Assembly (NCBI GenBank): GCA_947483545.1
Contig: CANKNP010000101.1
Location: forward strand, 1 to 14,337
Direction: 5' to 3'
Length of the DNA stretch: 14,337 nt
Source: Deltaproteobacteria bacterium
GTDB taxonomy: Bacteria > Myxococcota > UBA796 > SXON01
The notes beneath the pieces were generated by a model that saw only the letters and a list, made by a program, of their open reading frames with translations, had not been told where the DNA came from and made no database searches. The stretch's first letter is position 1. Each line of letters opens with the position of its first letter. Positions 13,597-14,337 of this stretch are shown piece by piece. Position numbers and translations under genes: made by a program.

Positions 13597-14337
13597 GGGG
13601 GCACCGCTGCGGCGGCCCGCACCTCGTAGAGCGTGACGGCCTCGACCGCGCCTCGCCCGGGGCCAAATGGCAGCACACCGAGCGTCTCGGCGTAGAGTCC
13701 AATCCGGTCATCTAAATCCACGATCTTCCAGCCATCTCGCGCCTCGCTCTCGACCCGCAACACGGGCTCCCAGCCGGACGGCGGCTCCACCCCGGCGCTG
13801 CTCTGGTCCGCCACCGCCACGAGGCTCCCGGCGGGAGGGGCCTCAGGGCCCAACCGTTGCCAACCCGCCTCTTCCCAGACCCACCGTAGTGTCCATTCGG
13901 CGGCGAAGTAGGGCCGATTCGTACCCACCCGCGACACGAGGCCCGCACCAACCTCGGCACACGCCGCAGAAAACCTCGATTCCTGCCAGACAAGCAGTCC
14001 GGCCACCGCGCCGGACGCCAGCACCGCCGGTAACCGGAGCACACCCGAGCTGCGGGCCACCAGCGCCGCGAGCGGCGCGCTCGCCAGCAGCAGGTACCGC
14101 GATGCCGCATAGTTGTGGAAGGCGACCACGCCGAGCATCACCACCAGCACCCACGTACCAAAAAACCCTGGTTCTCCACGCGTCATCGCCGCACGGAGCG
14201 CCGCGACCAGCACCACGCCGCCCACCGCCCCCGTCAACGCGGCGACCACACGGGCGACCGGTTCGAGATCCACCGAAGCGACGCCGAAGAGCCCCACGAG
14301 GCCCGAAACGACGGCGAGCACCGGCGCCAGCGGCAGC
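13593..14337 (-). CDS. C-terminal part of a probable GT39-like membrane glycosyltransferase (partial)
   Basis: The frame is open to the window edge and ends at TGA 13595-13593; at least 247 residues are visible and the N-terminus is missing. The visible part begins with four hydrophobic segments, the third around RYLLLASAPLAALVA, a form common near the last TM helices of GT39/ArnT-like transferases. A soluble tail follows, with NRPYFAAEWTLRWVWEEAGW, which resembles the YxGxWGFxYYLExxG pattern in such C-termini, then a beta-rich stretch ending LYEVRAAAAVPP. The catalytic N-terminal loop Asp residues are outside the window, so the assignment rests on the C-terminus. It probably transfers a sugar from a polyprenyl-phosphate donor at the outer face of the inner membrane. 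The GTG at 14321 is internal, not the true start. Confidence 0.7.
   Translation of the reverse strand, partial: LPLAPVLAVVSGLVGLFGVASVDLEPVARVVAALTGAVGGVVLVAALRAAMTRGEPGFFGTWVLVVMLGVVAFHNYAASRYLLLASAPLAALVARSSGVLRLPAVLASGAVAGLLVWQESRFSAACAEVGAGLVSRVGTNRPYFAAEWTLRWVWEEAGWQRLGPEAPPAGSLVAVADQSSAGVEPPSGWEPVLRVESEARDGWKIVDLDDRIGLYAETLGVLPFGPGRGAVEAVTLYEVRAAAAVPP

Overview
The window is GC-rich DNA with tightly packed, often overlapping genes. Large paralogous lipoproteins, a TM-anchored FGE/SUMF1-like protein and lineage-specific operons suggest a Myxococcota-like (former Deltaproteobacteria) genome. That placement is inferred from style and gene content only; no marker gene is present. No tRNA, rRNA, CRISPR array, transposase or integrase is visible.

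Layout: (1) 1-1233 holds the 3' end of one lipoprotein gene and a complete paralog, each closed by a double hairpin. The complete one is preceded by a promoter region with five TGTAG boxes in helical phase. (2) 7096-1307, minus strand, is a compact five-gene operon. It encodes a membrane protein (DUF4145/HEPN-like domain, coiled coil, one TM helix, degenerate FGE/SUMF1-like domain), a divergent sigma-70 region 2-like protein, a small unknown protein, a helical protein with a beta-rich C-terminus, and a Lon (S16)-like protease domain fused to TPR-like helices. It looks like an undescribed envelope-to-cytoplasm signalling or conflict system. (3) 7153-9930, plus strand, is a four-gene operon with every junction overlapping: MoaA-type radical SAM enzyme, P-loop kinase-like protein, GreA/GreB-like factor, and a thymidylate/CMPK2-like kinase. 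Nucleotide-analog production with a transcription-level partner is one reading. (4) 9915-10906 is a second complete copy of the lipoprotein unit, with the same phased promoter and terminator. (5) 12620-10989, minus, is a solo paralog of the DUF4145-TM-FGE protein, convergent with that lipoprotein, as the five-gene operon is convergent with the first complete lipoprotein. (6) 14337-12838, minus, is the 3' part of a probable GT39-like membrane glycosyltransferase, translationally coupled to a rhomboid protease.

The recurring theme is a duplicated module: a lipoprotein gene facing a gene set that encodes a TM-anchored FGE-like protein. Lipoprotein and FGE-like domain would both lie outside the inner membrane, so they could be functional partners; this is inference. 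The copies are mosaic (the partial copy's last 109 bases equal those of the distant copy), which points to gene conversion or recombination between units.
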